From NCBI GenBank assembly GCA_001916965.1, contig MNTL01000072.1, forward strand, positions 1 through 33,098: DNA of 33,098 nucleotides, in the 5' to 3' direction. This DNA comes from Roseburia sp. CAG:10041_57. GTDB taxonomy: Bacteria; Bacillota; Clostridia; Lachnospirales; Lachnospiraceae. Position 1 is the first letter of the stretch, and every line of letters starts with the position of its first letter. Below are positions 8,665-16,116 of this stretch, piece after piece. The notes under the pieces are model-generated. The model saw nothing but the letters and a program-made list of their open reading frames with translations, did not search any database and was not told the origin of the DNA. The position numbers were made by a program, and so were the translations under genes.

Positions 8665-8702
8665 AAAAACCTTGATTTTTCCTTGACATAACAAGGTTTT
8701 TC
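8665..8702 (+). terminator. Probable terminator of the lipoprotein gene, overlapping the hup promoter
   Basis: AAAAACCTTG (8665-8674) pairs with CAAGGTTTTT (8692-8701), with a 17-nt loop. The T-rich right arm makes it a plausible terminator, though the long loop and AT-rich stem weaken it. The -35 of hup lies in the loop. Confidence 0.55.
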
Positions 8703-8711
8703 GCATATAAA
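8683..8711 (+). promoter_or_regulatory. Strong sigma-A promoter for hup
   Basis: TTGACA at 8683-8688, 17-nt spacer, TATAAA at 8706-8711. The predicted start is near 8718. A half-copy of the 19-bp palindrome (TTCTGAATAGT, 8724-8734) lies just downstream. Confidence 0.85.
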
Positions 8712-8831
8712 TAGATATAGGTGTTCTGAATAGTCGGACACACATAAAAATGAGCAATCGTAAGCTTCCGACGCAGATCGGACAGGGTATTGTTTTTAGA
8801 CTACACAATAGTATAAGAGGAGGAGTTCGCG

Positions 8832-9107
8832 ATGAACAAAACAGAATTAGTAGCTGCAATGGCAGAACAGGCTGAAATGACTAAGAAGGATGCAGAGAAG
8901 GCTTTAACAGCATTCACAGAAGTTGTTGCAAAAGAATTAAAGAATGGTGGAAAGGTTCAGTTAGTTGGCTTCGGTACATTTGAAGTATCTGAGAGATCTG
9001 CAAGAGAAGGCAGAAATCCTCAGACAGGCGAGCCTATGAAGATTGATGCTTCCAAGGCACCTAAGTTCAAGGCTGGTAAGGCTTTAAAGGACGAAGTAAA
9101 CAGATAA
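8832..9107 (+). CDS. hup: HU-family nucleoid DNA-binding protein
   Basis: A 91-residue HU homodimer subunit that bends and compacts DNA. It has the usual MNKTELVAAMAE start, helix-turn-helix dimer core, GFGTFEVSERSAREGRNPQTGE arm region and the C-terminal AGKALKDEVN. Length is normal for HU. GAGGAGG precedes the ATG. The strong promoter and short, highly biased coding sequence fit an abundant protein. It heads the sporulation-division cluster, separated from rqcP by a hairpin that may only partly terminate. Confidence 0.97.
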   Translation: MNKTELVAAMAEQAEMTKKDAEKALTAFTEVVAKELKNGGKVQLVGFGTFEVSERSAREGRNPQTGEPMKIDASKAPKFKAGKALKDEVNR

Positions 9108-9137
9108 TCTTTTGAAATAAAAAGTATTGAATTTGGG

Positions 9138-9170
9138 AAGACAACTGCTGAGGTGGTTGTCTTTTCTTAT
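9138..9170 (+). terminator. Terminator between hup and rqcP
   Basis: AAGACAAC (9138-9145) pairs with GTTGTCTT (9156-9163), followed by TTCTTATTCTC. The T-run is interrupted, so some read-through into rqcP is likely. Confidence 0.7.
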
Positions 9171-9192
9171 TCTCATATGTATGGAGGAAATT

Positions 9193-9432
9193 ATGAGACT
9201 GGATAAATTTTTGAAAGTATCAAGACTGATCAAACGTCGTACCGTAGCCAATGAAGCATGCGATGCAGGACGTGTACTGATCAATGACAAACCGGCGAAG
9301 GCGTCAGCCAATGTAAAGGCGGGAGATATTCTTACAATACAGTTTGGCAATAAAGATGTGAAGGTAGAAGTACTGGATGTACAGGAGACCGTTAAGAAAG
9401 AAGAAGCAAAAGAACTGTTTCGATATATTTAA
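9193..9432 (+). CDS. rqcP: RqcP (YabO) S4-domain ribosome quality-control protein
   Basis: A 79-residue protein that is essentially one S4 RNA-binding domain (MRLDKFLKVSRLIKRRTVANEACDAG, RVLINDKPAKAS). In Bacillus RqcP works with RqcH to elongate C-terminal alanine tails on nascent chains of stalled 50S subunits. The reading frame is open further upstream, but ATG 9193 has GGAGG at 9183-9187 and gives the standard N-terminus. The position just before yabP matches yabO in Bacillus. HslR is a related S4 family, but size and context favour RqcP. Confidence 0.92.
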   Translation: MRLDKFLKVSRLIKRRTVANEACDAGRVLINDKPAKASANVKAGDILTIQFGNKDVKVEVLDVQETVKKEEAKELFRYI

Positions 9433-9445
9433 GGTCTAATATTCC

Positions 9446-9488
9446 TATCCGCCACATATAGTATAGAAAACCGATATGTGAGAGGATA
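9446..9488 (+). promoter_or_regulatory. Inverted repeat over the yabP ribosome binding site
   Basis: TATCC-gc-CACATAT (9446-9459) pairs with ATATGTG-aga-GGATA (9474-9488) around a 14-nt loop. The right arm includes the AGAGGA ribosome binding site before GTG 9493. Upstream, TAATATT at 9437-9443 fits the sigma-E -35 consensus KMATATT, with CATATAGT at 9455-9462 as a possible -10; the 11-nt spacing is shorter than usual, so the promoter call is tentative. Confidence 0.5.
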
Positions 9489-9492
9489 AGCC

Positions 9493-9786
9493 GTGGAAGA
9501 TATTACAGTCAATACTGCAGCCGGCAGACACAGAATTACGCTGGATGGGCGCAAACAGTGCAAGGTTACGGGAGTCACGGATGTATTATCTTTTGACGAA
9601 GGTGCCGTACTTCTGGAGACCGTAGATGGTATGCTGATGATAAAGGGTGAAGGACTGCATGTCAGCAGAATTAATCTAGATAAGGGAGAAGCAGATATAG
9701 ATGGTAAAGCGGATTCTTTTGTATATTCGGAGCGTACTTCGTTAGCCAAAAAAGGTGAAGGACTGCTCACACGGCTGTTTGGCTGA
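9493..9786 (+). CDS. yabP: Sporulation protein YabP
   Basis: A 97-residue YabP/YqfC-family protein needed for spore formation in Bacillus, where it is made in the mother cell under sigma-E. The family pattern is visible: an N-terminal beta-rich block (RHRITLDGRKQCKVTGVTDV), a FDEGAVLLETVDGMLMIKGEGL core, and a C-terminal LTRLFG. The start is GTG with AGAGGA seven or so bases upstream. Its stop is separated from yabQ by only 2 nt, so the two are translationally coupled. A hairpin covers the ribosome binding site. Confidence 0.95.
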   Translation: MEDITVNTAAGRHRITLDGRKQCKVTGVTDVLSFDEGAVLLETVDGMLMIKGEGLHVSRINLDKGEADIDGKADSFVYSERTSLAKKGEGLLTRLFG

Positions 9787-9788
9787 TT

Positions 9789-10283
9789 ATGAGCGATACA
9801 ATTATCAGAGAGTGGTATTTTGGCTGCTATGCAGTGTTGACAGGAGCGATATTTGCCTGGGTCTATGATAACCTTAGATTATGCAGGCGATTGATACATC
9901 ATAACCGGGTTATGGTGAATCTGGAAGATCTGCTGTATTGGACATGGTGCTTTTGCGTCAGTTTCGTACTGCTCTATTACGGTAATCATGGTATGATACG
10001 GGCTTTTGCAGTAGCCGGGGCAGCCCTTGGAATGTTTCTGTACAGCATGACGCTTGGCAGAATCTATGTGAAATGGGGTTACATTCTGATCTCGAAGGTA
10101 TTGGCTCCATTTCGGACATTTGGTAGATTTGTAAAAAACAGGTTGACTCATGCAGTAAATCATTCTACAATAAAAATAAGAGCCTGTATGCAGGTAATTC
10201 ATAGAAAAGGGGAGAGAGCACGTGATTGTCACACAAGCAGGAAGACGAAGAAGAAAACCGGCATTTCGTCGCAGAAAAAATGA
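9789..10283 (+). CDS. yabQ: Spore cortex membrane protein YabQ
   Basis: An integral membrane protein of 164 residues; YabQ is required for spore cortex assembly in Bacillus. Hydrophobic segments lie at about 11-31, 45-65 and 69-90, with a fourth weaker one near 94-108, followed by a basic cytosolic tail. There is no clear ribosome binding site; the ATG sits 2 nt after the yabP stop, so translation is probably coupled. The 3' end overlaps the start of divIC by 62 nt. Confidence 0.92.
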   Translation: MSDTIIREWYFGCYAVLTGAIFAWVYDNLRLCRRLIHHNRVMVNLEDLLYWTWCFCVSFVLLYYGNHGMIRAFAVAGAALGMFLYSMTLGRIYVKWGYILISKVLAPFRTFGRFVKNRLTHAVNHSTIKIRACMQVIHRKGERARDCHTSRKTKKKTGISSQKK

Positions 10284-10554
10284 AAACAGACTTGGCATGT
10301 CCATGGCATTTCTGGCGATTATCATGATCATTGCTGTAGTTGGAATCAACAGCATCTCTCTTAGACAGAAGCAGGCGAAATATATTGCCAGAGAACAGGA
10401 ATTGCAGCAGCAGATTGATGCTGAGAATGCAAGAACTGAAGAATTGAAAGAATTAGAGACCTATACCAAGACCAAGAAATATGCGGAAGAAGTTGCCAAA
10501 GACAAATTGGGACTTGTATACGATAACGAGATTATTTTTAAAGAAGAAGATTAA
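10222..10554 (+). CDS. divIC: Septum formation initiator DivIC/FtsB-like
   Basis: A bitopic division protein of 110 residues: a short, very basic cytosolic N-terminus (GRRRRKPAFRRRK), one membrane helix at about 28-45 (AFLAIIMIIAVVGI), then an extracytoplasmic coiled coil (residues 50-95, heptad-rich LQQQIDAENARTEELKELE) and a short tail with the KYAEEVAKDKLGLVYDNEI block typical of FtsB/DivIC. It would act with FtsL and DivIB at the septum. Start is GTG with GGGGAGAG 5 nt upstream, overlapping the end of yabQ. The gene order yabP-yabQ-divIC matches Bacillus. Confidence 0.94.
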   Translation: MIVTQAGRRRRKPAFRRRKNENRLGMSMAFLAIIMIIAVVGINSISLRQKQAKYIAREQELQQQIDAENARTEELKELETYTKTKKYAEEVAKDKLGLVYDNEIIFKEED

Positions 10555-10560
10555 CGCAGG

Positions 10561-10599
10561 CTGCATCCCGTACCATAAGCAGGTAAGGATGCAGTTTTT
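10561..10599 (+). terminator. Terminator after divIC
   Basis: CTGCATCC (10561-10568) pairs with GGATGCAG (10587-10594), followed by TTTTT. It separates the yab operon from spoIIE. Confidence 0.85.
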
Positions 10600-10664
10600 G
10601 TCAATAAAAAAAGATGTCCGTGTACACGATTGTGACAAAAAAGTATGCATGCCATGTATATACT
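10597..10664 (+). promoter_or_regulatory. Candidate spoIIE promoter with Spo0A-like boxes
   Basis: TTTGTCAAT (10597-10605) matches the Spo0A box TTTGTCRAA at 8 of 9 positions, and TGTGACAAA (10631-10639) is a weaker match on the opposite strand. TATACT at 10659-10664 is a good -10, but no TTGACA lies 17 nt upstream. TTGTGA at 10630-10635 would give a 21-nt spacer to an overlapping TATATA, like the unusually long spacers of Spo0A-dependent spoIIE and spoIIG promoters in Bacillus. The first box overlaps the terminator T-run, so it may be chance. Confidence 0.4.
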
Positions 10665-10703
10665 TAATTGTACGAAAATAAGGTATATAGGGGGCGTACA
10701 TAG

Positions 10704-11885
10704 ATGTCCAGGACATTGGAAAATATAGAAGGTTATCTGTTTCCTGAATACAGTAAGAGAAAGCTGCATTGTCTTTCCAAGACATATGAAGAGCTTGCCA
10801 GGATGTATCGGGATATTCCACAGGAACAGACTGTAATACAACATCGCAGTGATGTGCTTTACCGCAATCAGATCATAGAGAGCAAAATGATATTTGCCAG
10901 ACATCTGGAGGAAATATCAGGAGCAGTTGAAGAGGTGGCAGACACAGTGATGCATGTCAGCGTTCCAGTGGAGCATAAGCGTAAAGCACTGATACAGTAT
11001 CTTAAAAAGCAGGGGATTATAGTTAAGGAAATGGTCTTCCTGGAAGGAAGTGGAGCAGGCAAGCGGTTAAGCCTGGTAGCCAGACAGGGGCTGCGCCGGG
11101 AGCTGGATGTGGACGAGTTTGCAGGTCTTATATCGGTATTTCTGGACAAAAGACTGGTTCCCTGTATGGAAAGTGCAGTAGTACTGACCAAAAGCTATGA
11201 TACATTCCTTTTTGAAGATGAACCCCGATTCACATTGATGAGTGCCATGTCAAGGGCAGTAAAAGAAGATGAGAAGGTATCAGGAGACAATTACTCAGTA
11301 GAAGAGATTGCAGAGGGCAATGTTATATTGATGATTGCAGATGGTATGGGAAGCGGGGAACAGGCATGCGAAGACAGCTGCTGTGTGATAGAATTTATGG
11401 AGAAGTTCCTGGAGGCAGGATTTCAGAAGGAGAAAGCACTGACCATGATCAATGCTGCCATAGCAGCCCAGACGCAGTGCTGCAATCTGACAACGCTGGA
11501 TGTATGTGAGGTGAACCTGCACAGGGGAGAAGCAGAATTCATGAAGGCAGGAGCAGCAGCCAGCTTTAGAAAGCGTGGTACACAGGTAGATGAGATTCTC
11601 TCAGAGACATTGCCCCTTGGCAGTCTTACACAGATCACGCCAATGACACAGACGATAGGATTGATGGATTCTGATATGCTCATACTTCTCTCTGATGGTG
11701 TAGCGGATTGTTTTGAGACGGATAACGGATATAACAGACTCAAAGAGATTATAGCAGGCTGTCATACGACCAATCCCAAGGAAATGTCAGATTATCTGCT
11801 GCGGTATGCAATCAATTGCCAGGCGGGCAGAATCCGGGATGACATGACAATCCTGACGGCAGGAGTATGGGAAAATAACATGTGA
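10704..11885 (+). CDS. spoIIE: SpoIIE-type PP2C phosphatase lacking the membrane domain
   Basis: SpoIIE dephosphorylates SpoIIAA and so releases sigma-F in the forespore. Here only 393 residues are present, against about 820 in Bacillus: a helical regulatory region (residues 1-190) and a full PP2C domain (about 190-393) with SGDN (near 192), the metal loop DGMGSG (near 212), LPLG, LSDGVAD (near 329) and the terminal DDMTIL (near 379). No membrane helix occurs in the protein. The N-terminal ten-helix domain is not just cut off by frameshift: the 149 nt upstream hold the divIC terminator and a promoter. The ATG has AGGGGGCG about 8 nt upstream. The position between divIC and tilS is that of spoIIE in Bacillus, which supports orthology. 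How it reaches the septum is unknown. Confidence 0.9.
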   Translation: MSRTLENIEGYLFPEYSKRKLHCLSKTYEELARMYRDIPQEQTVIQHRSDVLYRNQIIESKMIFARHLEEISGAVEEVADTVMHVSVPVEHKRKALIQYLKKQGIIVKEMVFLEGSGAGKRLSLVARQGLRRELDVDEFAGLISVFLDKRLVPCMESAVVLTKSYDTFLFEDEPRFTLMSAMSRAVKEDEKVSGDNYSVEEIAEGNVILMIADGMGSGEQACEDSCCVIEFMEKFLEAGFQKEKALTMINAAIAAQTQCCNLTTLDVCEVNLHRGEAEFMKAGAAASFRKRGTQVDEILSETLPLGSLTQITPMTQTIGLMDSDMLILLSDGVADCFETDNGYNRLKEIIAGCHTTNPKEMSDYLLRYAINCQAGRIRDDMTILTAGVWENNM

Positions 11886-11892
11886 GGTACAA

Positions 11893-13311
11893 ATGATCGA
11901 CAGTATAAAAAGATATGTGCAGGAACAGAATATGTTTGCCGAAGGAGACTATGTAGTGGCAGGTGTGTCCGGTGGAGCGGACTCAATCTGCCTTCTTTGC
12001 GTGCTCCTGGAATTGCGCCTTGAGATTCCTATGACAATCCATGTAGTGCATATTAATCATAAAATCAGAGAAGAAGCAGGAGAAGATGCAGCATATGTAG
12101 AAGCCTTCTGCCGTGAAAGACAGCTGCCTTTTGCGCTGGTTGAAGCAGATGTGGAACAACTGGCAGCACAAAGACATATATCCACAGAAGAAGCAGGAAG
12201 AGAAGTACGATATGAGGCTTTTCATAGAATATTGAATGAGAACAGAGCGGGCAGACGTGGCAGGATTGCCATTGCGCACAATCAAAACGATTGTTGTGAG
12301 ACATTCCTGTTTCACCTTTTTCGCGGAAGCGGTTTAAAAGGACTTACAGGGATTCCTGCGATTCGCGGGGAGATTGTCAGACCATTATTACATACAAGTA
12401 GAACGCAGATAGAGAGATATCTTGCGCAAAAGGGCATACAATATTGTATAGACAGAACCAATCTGGAAGATAATTATACCAGAAACAGAATCCGCCATCA
12501 TATCCTGCAGACAGCCTGTGAAGAGGTCAGCGCCAATGCCGCAGAACACATTCAGGAGGCGTGTGACAAAATCTCGGATGCCTATACAATGATTGAGGAC
12601 ATGACCAGACAGGGATGCTGCCAGTGCATTGTAAAGGATGAAAAAGGCATTCATATCCTGGCTGATTTTTATCTGGCACTGCATACAACGATACAGGGAT
12701 ATGTCATGATGGAGGCGCTGGCACAGGCAGCAGGCAGCAGAAAGGATCTGGAGACAGTGCATGTGCAGCAGTTGCAGGAGCTTTTGCGCAAGCAGCCGGG
12801 CAGAAGGGTGGATCTTCCGTATTCTGTCAGGGCGATAAGGGAATATGCCGGTATTCGTCTGGAGAAAGTACAGAGCTGTGATTTCAAGGATGAACCAGCA
12901 GAGTATGGCAGAATACCATACAACAGTCTGCATACAGGAACGACAGTAACCATAGAGACACAGGAGGGATATTTTGAACTGTCCGTTTTGTGTGCACAGC
13001 AGTGTAAAACGGAAGAAATTCCCTCAAATATGTATACGAAATGGTTGGATTATGATAAAATAAAAGGCGATATTGTCATTAGAAACCGCAGGGCAGGTGA
13101 TTATTTTACCCTGGATGGAGACAATCGCAGGAAAACTCTCAAGGCATATCTGATTGATGAGAAAGTGCCGGCGGAGGACAGAAAACATGTATATCTCGTG
13201 ACCGAAGGGCAACATTGTCTGTGGATAGTAGGCAAACGAATCAGCAGCTGGTATAAGGTCAGTGAAGATACAAAGTATATTTTACAGATAAAGTACGTAA
13301 GGAGGAATTAA
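11893..13311 (+). CDS. tilS: tRNA(Ile)-lysidine synthetase
   Basis: Converts C34 of the tRNA-Ile(CAU) anticodon to lysidine using ATP and lysine, changing its decoding from AUG to AUA; normally essential. The PP-loop ATP-binding motif SGGADS is at about residues 26-31, followed by HINHKIREEAGEDAAYVE and the RGSGLKGLTGIPA block. A C-terminal TilS domain is visible (RNRRAGDYFTLDG and SSWYKVS near the end). Length 472 residues is standard. It starts 7 nt after spoIIE and ends 4 nt before hpt, so these genes are probably co-transcribed. Confidence 0.96.
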   Translation: MIDSIKRYVQEQNMFAEGDYVVAGVSGGADSICLLCVLLELRLEIPMTIHVVHINHKIREEAGEDAAYVEAFCRERQLPFALVEADVEQLAAQRHISTEEAGREVRYEAFHRILNENRAGRRGRIAIAHNQNDCCETFLFHLFRGSGLKGLTGIPAIRGEIVRPLLHTSRTQIERYLAQKGIQYCIDRTNLEDNYTRNRIRHHILQTACEEVSANAAEHIQEACDKISDAYTMIEDMTRQGCCQCIVKDEKGIHILADFYLALHTTIQGYVMMEALAQAAGSRKDLETVHVQQLQELLRKQPGRRVDLPYSVRAIREYAGIRLEKVQSCDFKDEPAEYGRIPYNSLHTGTTVTIETQEGYFELSVLCAQQCKTEEIPSNMYTKWLDYDKIKGDIVIRNRRAGDYFTLDGDNRRKTLKAYLIDEKVPAEDRKHVYLVTEGQHCLWIVGKRISSWYKVSEDTKYILQIKYVRRN

Positions 13312-13315
13312 CAAA

Positions 13316-13840
13316 ATGGCTGAAAGAATCAGAGTTCTGTTATCAGAAGAAGAAGTAAACGAAAGAATTCGTCAGATAGGTGAACAGATCAGTAAGGATT
13401 ATGAAGGAAGACAGGTACATCTGATCTGTGTTTTAAAGGGCGGAAGTTTCTTTATGTGTGAGCTTGCCAAGAGAATTACAGTTCCCGTATCTTTGGATTT
13501 CATGTCTGTATCCAGTTATGGTGGCGGGACAAAATCCAGCGGTGTAGTAAAGATCGTAAAGGATCTTGACGAGCCATTAGATGGAAAAGATGTTATTGTA
13601 GTAGAAGATATTGTGGATTCAGGCAGAACACTCAGTTATCTTCTGGAGCTTCTGGGCAAGAGAAATCCCAAGAGTCTGGCATTATGTACCATGCTGGATA
13701 AGCCGGAGAGACGTGTAGTGGATGTTAAGGTAGATTATACAGGATTTAATATTCCTGATGAATTTGTTGTAGGATATGGACTTGACTATGATCAGCGCTA
13801 TAGAAATCTTCCTTACATCGGCGTGGTAGAGTTTGATTAA
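13316..13840 (+). CDS. hpt: Hypoxanthine-guanine phosphoribosyltransferase
   Basis: Salvages hypoxanthine and guanine to IMP and GMP using PRPP. The 174-residue protein has the PRPP-binding loop VVEDIVDSGRTLSYL (about residues 95-109), the flexible loop region SSYGGGTKSSG, and the C-terminal FVVGYGLDYDQRYRNLPYIG. AGGAGG lies upstream of the ATG. Conserved tilS-hpt-ftsH order. Its TAA stop is the first three bases of the 19-bp palindrome, which separates it from ftsH. Confidence 0.97.
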   Translation: MAERIRVLLSEEEVNERIRQIGEQISKDYEGRQVHLICVLKGGSFFMCELAKRITVPVSLDFMSVSSYGGGTKSSGVVKIVKDLDEPLDGKDVIVVEDIVDSGRTLSYLLELLGKRNPKSLALCTMLDKPERRVVDVKVDYTGFNIPDEFVVGYGLDYDQRYRNLPYIGVVEFD

Positions 13841-13856
13841 CTATTCTGAATAGTTA
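13838..13856. repeat. 19-bp perfect palindrome, copy 2
   Basis: TAACTATTCTGAATAGTTA, identical to the copy at 7141-7159. It begins with the hpt stop codon and lies 57 nt before ftsH. I see no strong sigma-A promoter on it, so here it might act on an ftsH leader or simply be a dispersed element. Confidence 0.75.
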
Positions 13857-13913
13857 TTATGACACAAACCCATGTAAATGGTTTACGATAATTGCTGAAG
13901 AAGGAGACAGAAA

Positions 13914-15746
13914 GTGGGAAAAAGCGCAAAAGGAATTAATATATATTTTGTCATAATTGCAATTTTATTGCTGGTCACGGTATGGGTCAGTACGATTCAG
14001 GACAGAAGTGACCAGTATACAAAGGGAGAGCTGATATCACAGCTTGAGGAAGGGCAGGTTATTGCAGTAGAGATTCAGCCTAATGCACAGGTGCCTACAG
14101 GTACACTTACCATTACACTGAAGGATAATACAATCAGAACACTACACGTATCTGACGTTGTAGAGATAGAGGATCTGCTGGCACAGTATAACATTGACCC
14201 AATGGTGGAAGATGTGCCTCAGGAGAACTGGTTCCTTACCTATATGCTGCCGATACTTCTTGTGGTAATCTTCTGTGTATTCCTGTTCGTGATGTTCAAT
14301 GCACAGAATGCCAATAACAGTGGTGGCGGTAAGATGATGAATTTTGGCAAGAGCCGTGCCAGACTTTCTACCGGTGGAGACATCACATTGAAAGATGTTG
14401 CAGGTCTGGAAGAAGAGAAAGAGGATCTGGAAGAAATCGTTGATTTCTTGAAGGACCCCGGTAAATATACCAAAGTAGGAGCAAGAATCCCCAAGGGTGT
14501 ACTTCTGGAAGGTGCTCCCGGTACTGGTAAGACATTACTTGCCAAGGCAATCGCCGGAGAGGCCAAGGTGCCGTTTTTCTCCATATCGGGTTCTGACTTT
14601 GTAGAAATGTTCGTAGGTGTCGGTGCATCAAGAGTACGTGATCTGTTTGCAGATGCCAAGAAGAATTCACCATGTATTGTGTTCATAGATGAGATTGATG
14701 CTGTTGCCAGACGCCGTGGAACCGGTATGGGCGGTGGACATGATGAAAGAGAACAGACACTGAACCAGCTGCTTGTTGAGATGGATGGTTTCGGTACGAA
14801 TGAAGGCATTATCGTCATGGCAGCAACCAACCGCGTAGATATTCTTGACCCGGCTATATTAAGACCAGGTCGTTTTGACCGTAAGATTACGGTCTCACCG
14901 CCAGATGTAAAGGGCAGAGAAGAAATCTTAAATGTGCATGCCAAGAATAAACCATTATCTGATGATGTAGATTTAAAACAGATTGCACAGACTACAGCCG
15001 GATTTACCGGTGCAGACCTGGAGAATCTTTTGAATGAATCAGCAATTCATGCTGCAAAAGAGAACCGTGCCTTTATCGTACAGGACGATATTAAGAAGTC
15101 CTTTATTAAGTTGGGGATTGGTGCTGAGAAGAGGAGCCGTATCATTTCAGACAAAGAGAAGAAGATTACAGCTTATCATGAGGCTGGCCATGCAATTTTG
15201 TTCCATGTATTGCCGGATGTAGGACCTGTATATACAGTGTCTATTATCCCCACGGGTCTTGGGGCAGCAGGTTATACAATGCCGCTTCCTGAGAGAGATG
15301 AAATGTTCAATACCAAGGGCAGGATGCTGCAGGATATTATGGTATCTCTTGGGGGACGTATTGCAGAAGAAATCATATTTGATGACATTACAACAGGTGC
15401 TTCCAGCGATATCAAGAAAGCGACCAAGGAAGCCAGAAGCATGGTGACACGCTATGGCTTCTCAGAGAATATCGGTGTGATCAATTATGATGAAGAAGAT
15501 AACGAAGTATTTATCGGAAGAGATCTGGCGCATACCAGAAGTCATTCTGAGACCGTTGCCGGCGAAATTGATGTAGAAGTAAAGCGCATTATAGATGAAT
15601 GCTATGCCAAGGCAAAAGATATAATCATGCAGCATGAAGATGTACTTCATTCCTGTGCTAAACTTTTACTGGAAAAAGAGAAAATCAACAGACAGGAATT
15701 TGAAGCTTTATTTGATAAACAGAATCCGACTCCTGTGGAAGCATAA
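13914..15746 (+). CDS. ftsH: ATP-dependent membrane zinc protease FtsH
   Basis: Hexameric AAA+ protease that removes misassembled membrane proteins and regulators. Order of parts: membrane helix at about 9-28, extracytoplasmic domain, second helix at about 103-124, AAA+ module with Walker A GAPGTGKT (about 200-207), Walker B VFIDEID, and second region of homology (ATNRVDILDPAILRPGRFDR is split here as ATNRVDILDPAIL and RPGRFDRKI), then the M41 protease with HEAGH (about 422-426). Length 610 is normal. The start is GTG with GAAGGAGA upstream. It ends the conserved cluster. Confidence 0.98.
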   Translation: MGKSAKGINIYFVIIAILLLVTVWVSTIQDRSDQYTKGELISQLEEGQVIAVEIQPNAQVPTGTLTITLKDNTIRTLHVSDVVEIEDLLAQYNIDPMVEDVPQENWFLTYMLPILLVVIFCVFLFVMFNAQNANNSGGGKMMNFGKSRARLSTGGDITLKDVAGLEEEKEDLEEIVDFLKDPGKYTKVGARIPKGVLLEGAPGTGKTLLAKAIAGEAKVPFFSISGSDFVEMFVGVGASRVRDLFADAKKNSPCIVFIDEIDAVARRRGTGMGGGHDEREQTLNQLLVEMDGFGTNEGIIVMAATNRVDILDPAILRPGRFDRKITVSPPDVKGREEILNVHAKNKPLSDDVDLKQIAQTTAGFTGADLENLLNESAIHAAKENRAFIVQDDIKKSFIKLGIGAEKRSRIISDKEKKITAYHEAGHAILFHVLPDVGPVYTVSIIPTGLGAAGYTMPLPERDEMFNTKGRMLQDIMVSLGGRIAEEIIFDDITTGASSDIKKATKEARSMVTRYGFSENIGVINYDEEDNEVFIGRDLAHTRSHSETVAGEIDVEVKRIIDECYAKAKDIIMQHEDVLHSCAKLLLEKEKINRQEFEALFDKQNPTPVEA

Positions 15747-16116
15747 TGACAGGTATAGAAGAACGTTCATAATGTATGCTGAAGTGTCTATTTCCCATTG
15801 ATTTGGTAAAAATAAACAAAAAAGCATATAACAAATTGTAAAATTTGTAGAATATCCGTATGGACGAAAGAGGGGGTTATCCGTATAATAATACTTGTAA
15901 CCCCCCCAATATATTATATAGTTTTTTGCTATACCCCATAAGAAAGAAATACCTTCTCTAAAAGAGACAGCCTGTAATGACTGTCTTTTTTACTGCCCTT
16001 TTGCAGATATACTAACAAAAATAATAACGCTAACAAAAAACATGTAATGGAAATTTTGTGATAAAAATGTTACAATAAACCACAGGTATGAAAAGGAAAG
16101 GCAGGAAGTATGAAAT
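15747..16116. other. Gene-free spacer after ftsH with two hairpins
   Basis: This 370-nt AT-rich stretch holds an inverted repeat GGGGGTTA (15872-15879) / TAACCCCC (15898-15905) with an 18-nt loop and a run of seven C, a 9-nt direct repeat TATCCGTAT (15853-15861 and 15878-15886), and a terminator at 15965-15991. A TACAAT near 16071 may be the -10 of the next gene. I see no supported gene. Confidence 0.6.
15965..15991 (+). terminator. Probable ftsH operon terminator
   Basis: AGACAG (15965-15970) pairs with CTGTCT (15981-15986) and is followed by a T-run. The stem is short but well placed. Confidence 0.65.

Noticed and set aside
9437..9462. A full sigma-E promoter for yabP
   Set aside because: The -35 fits, but the spacing of 11 nt and two mismatches in the -10 are poor, so I kept it only as a tentative note in the hairpin entry.
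14240..14944. A 234-codon open frame on the minus strand inside ftsH
   Set aside because: It is antisense to the strongly conserved AAA+ region; its composition mirrors the coding strand, and no family features or start signals are seen.
15860..15961. A 33-codon frame after ftsH encoding a Tyr/Pro/Asn-rich peptide (GGYPYNNTCNPPN), reminiscent of small spore proteins
   Set aside because: No ribosome binding site precedes the ATG, and the frame runs through the C-run hairpin, which by itself explains the Pro and Gly codons.
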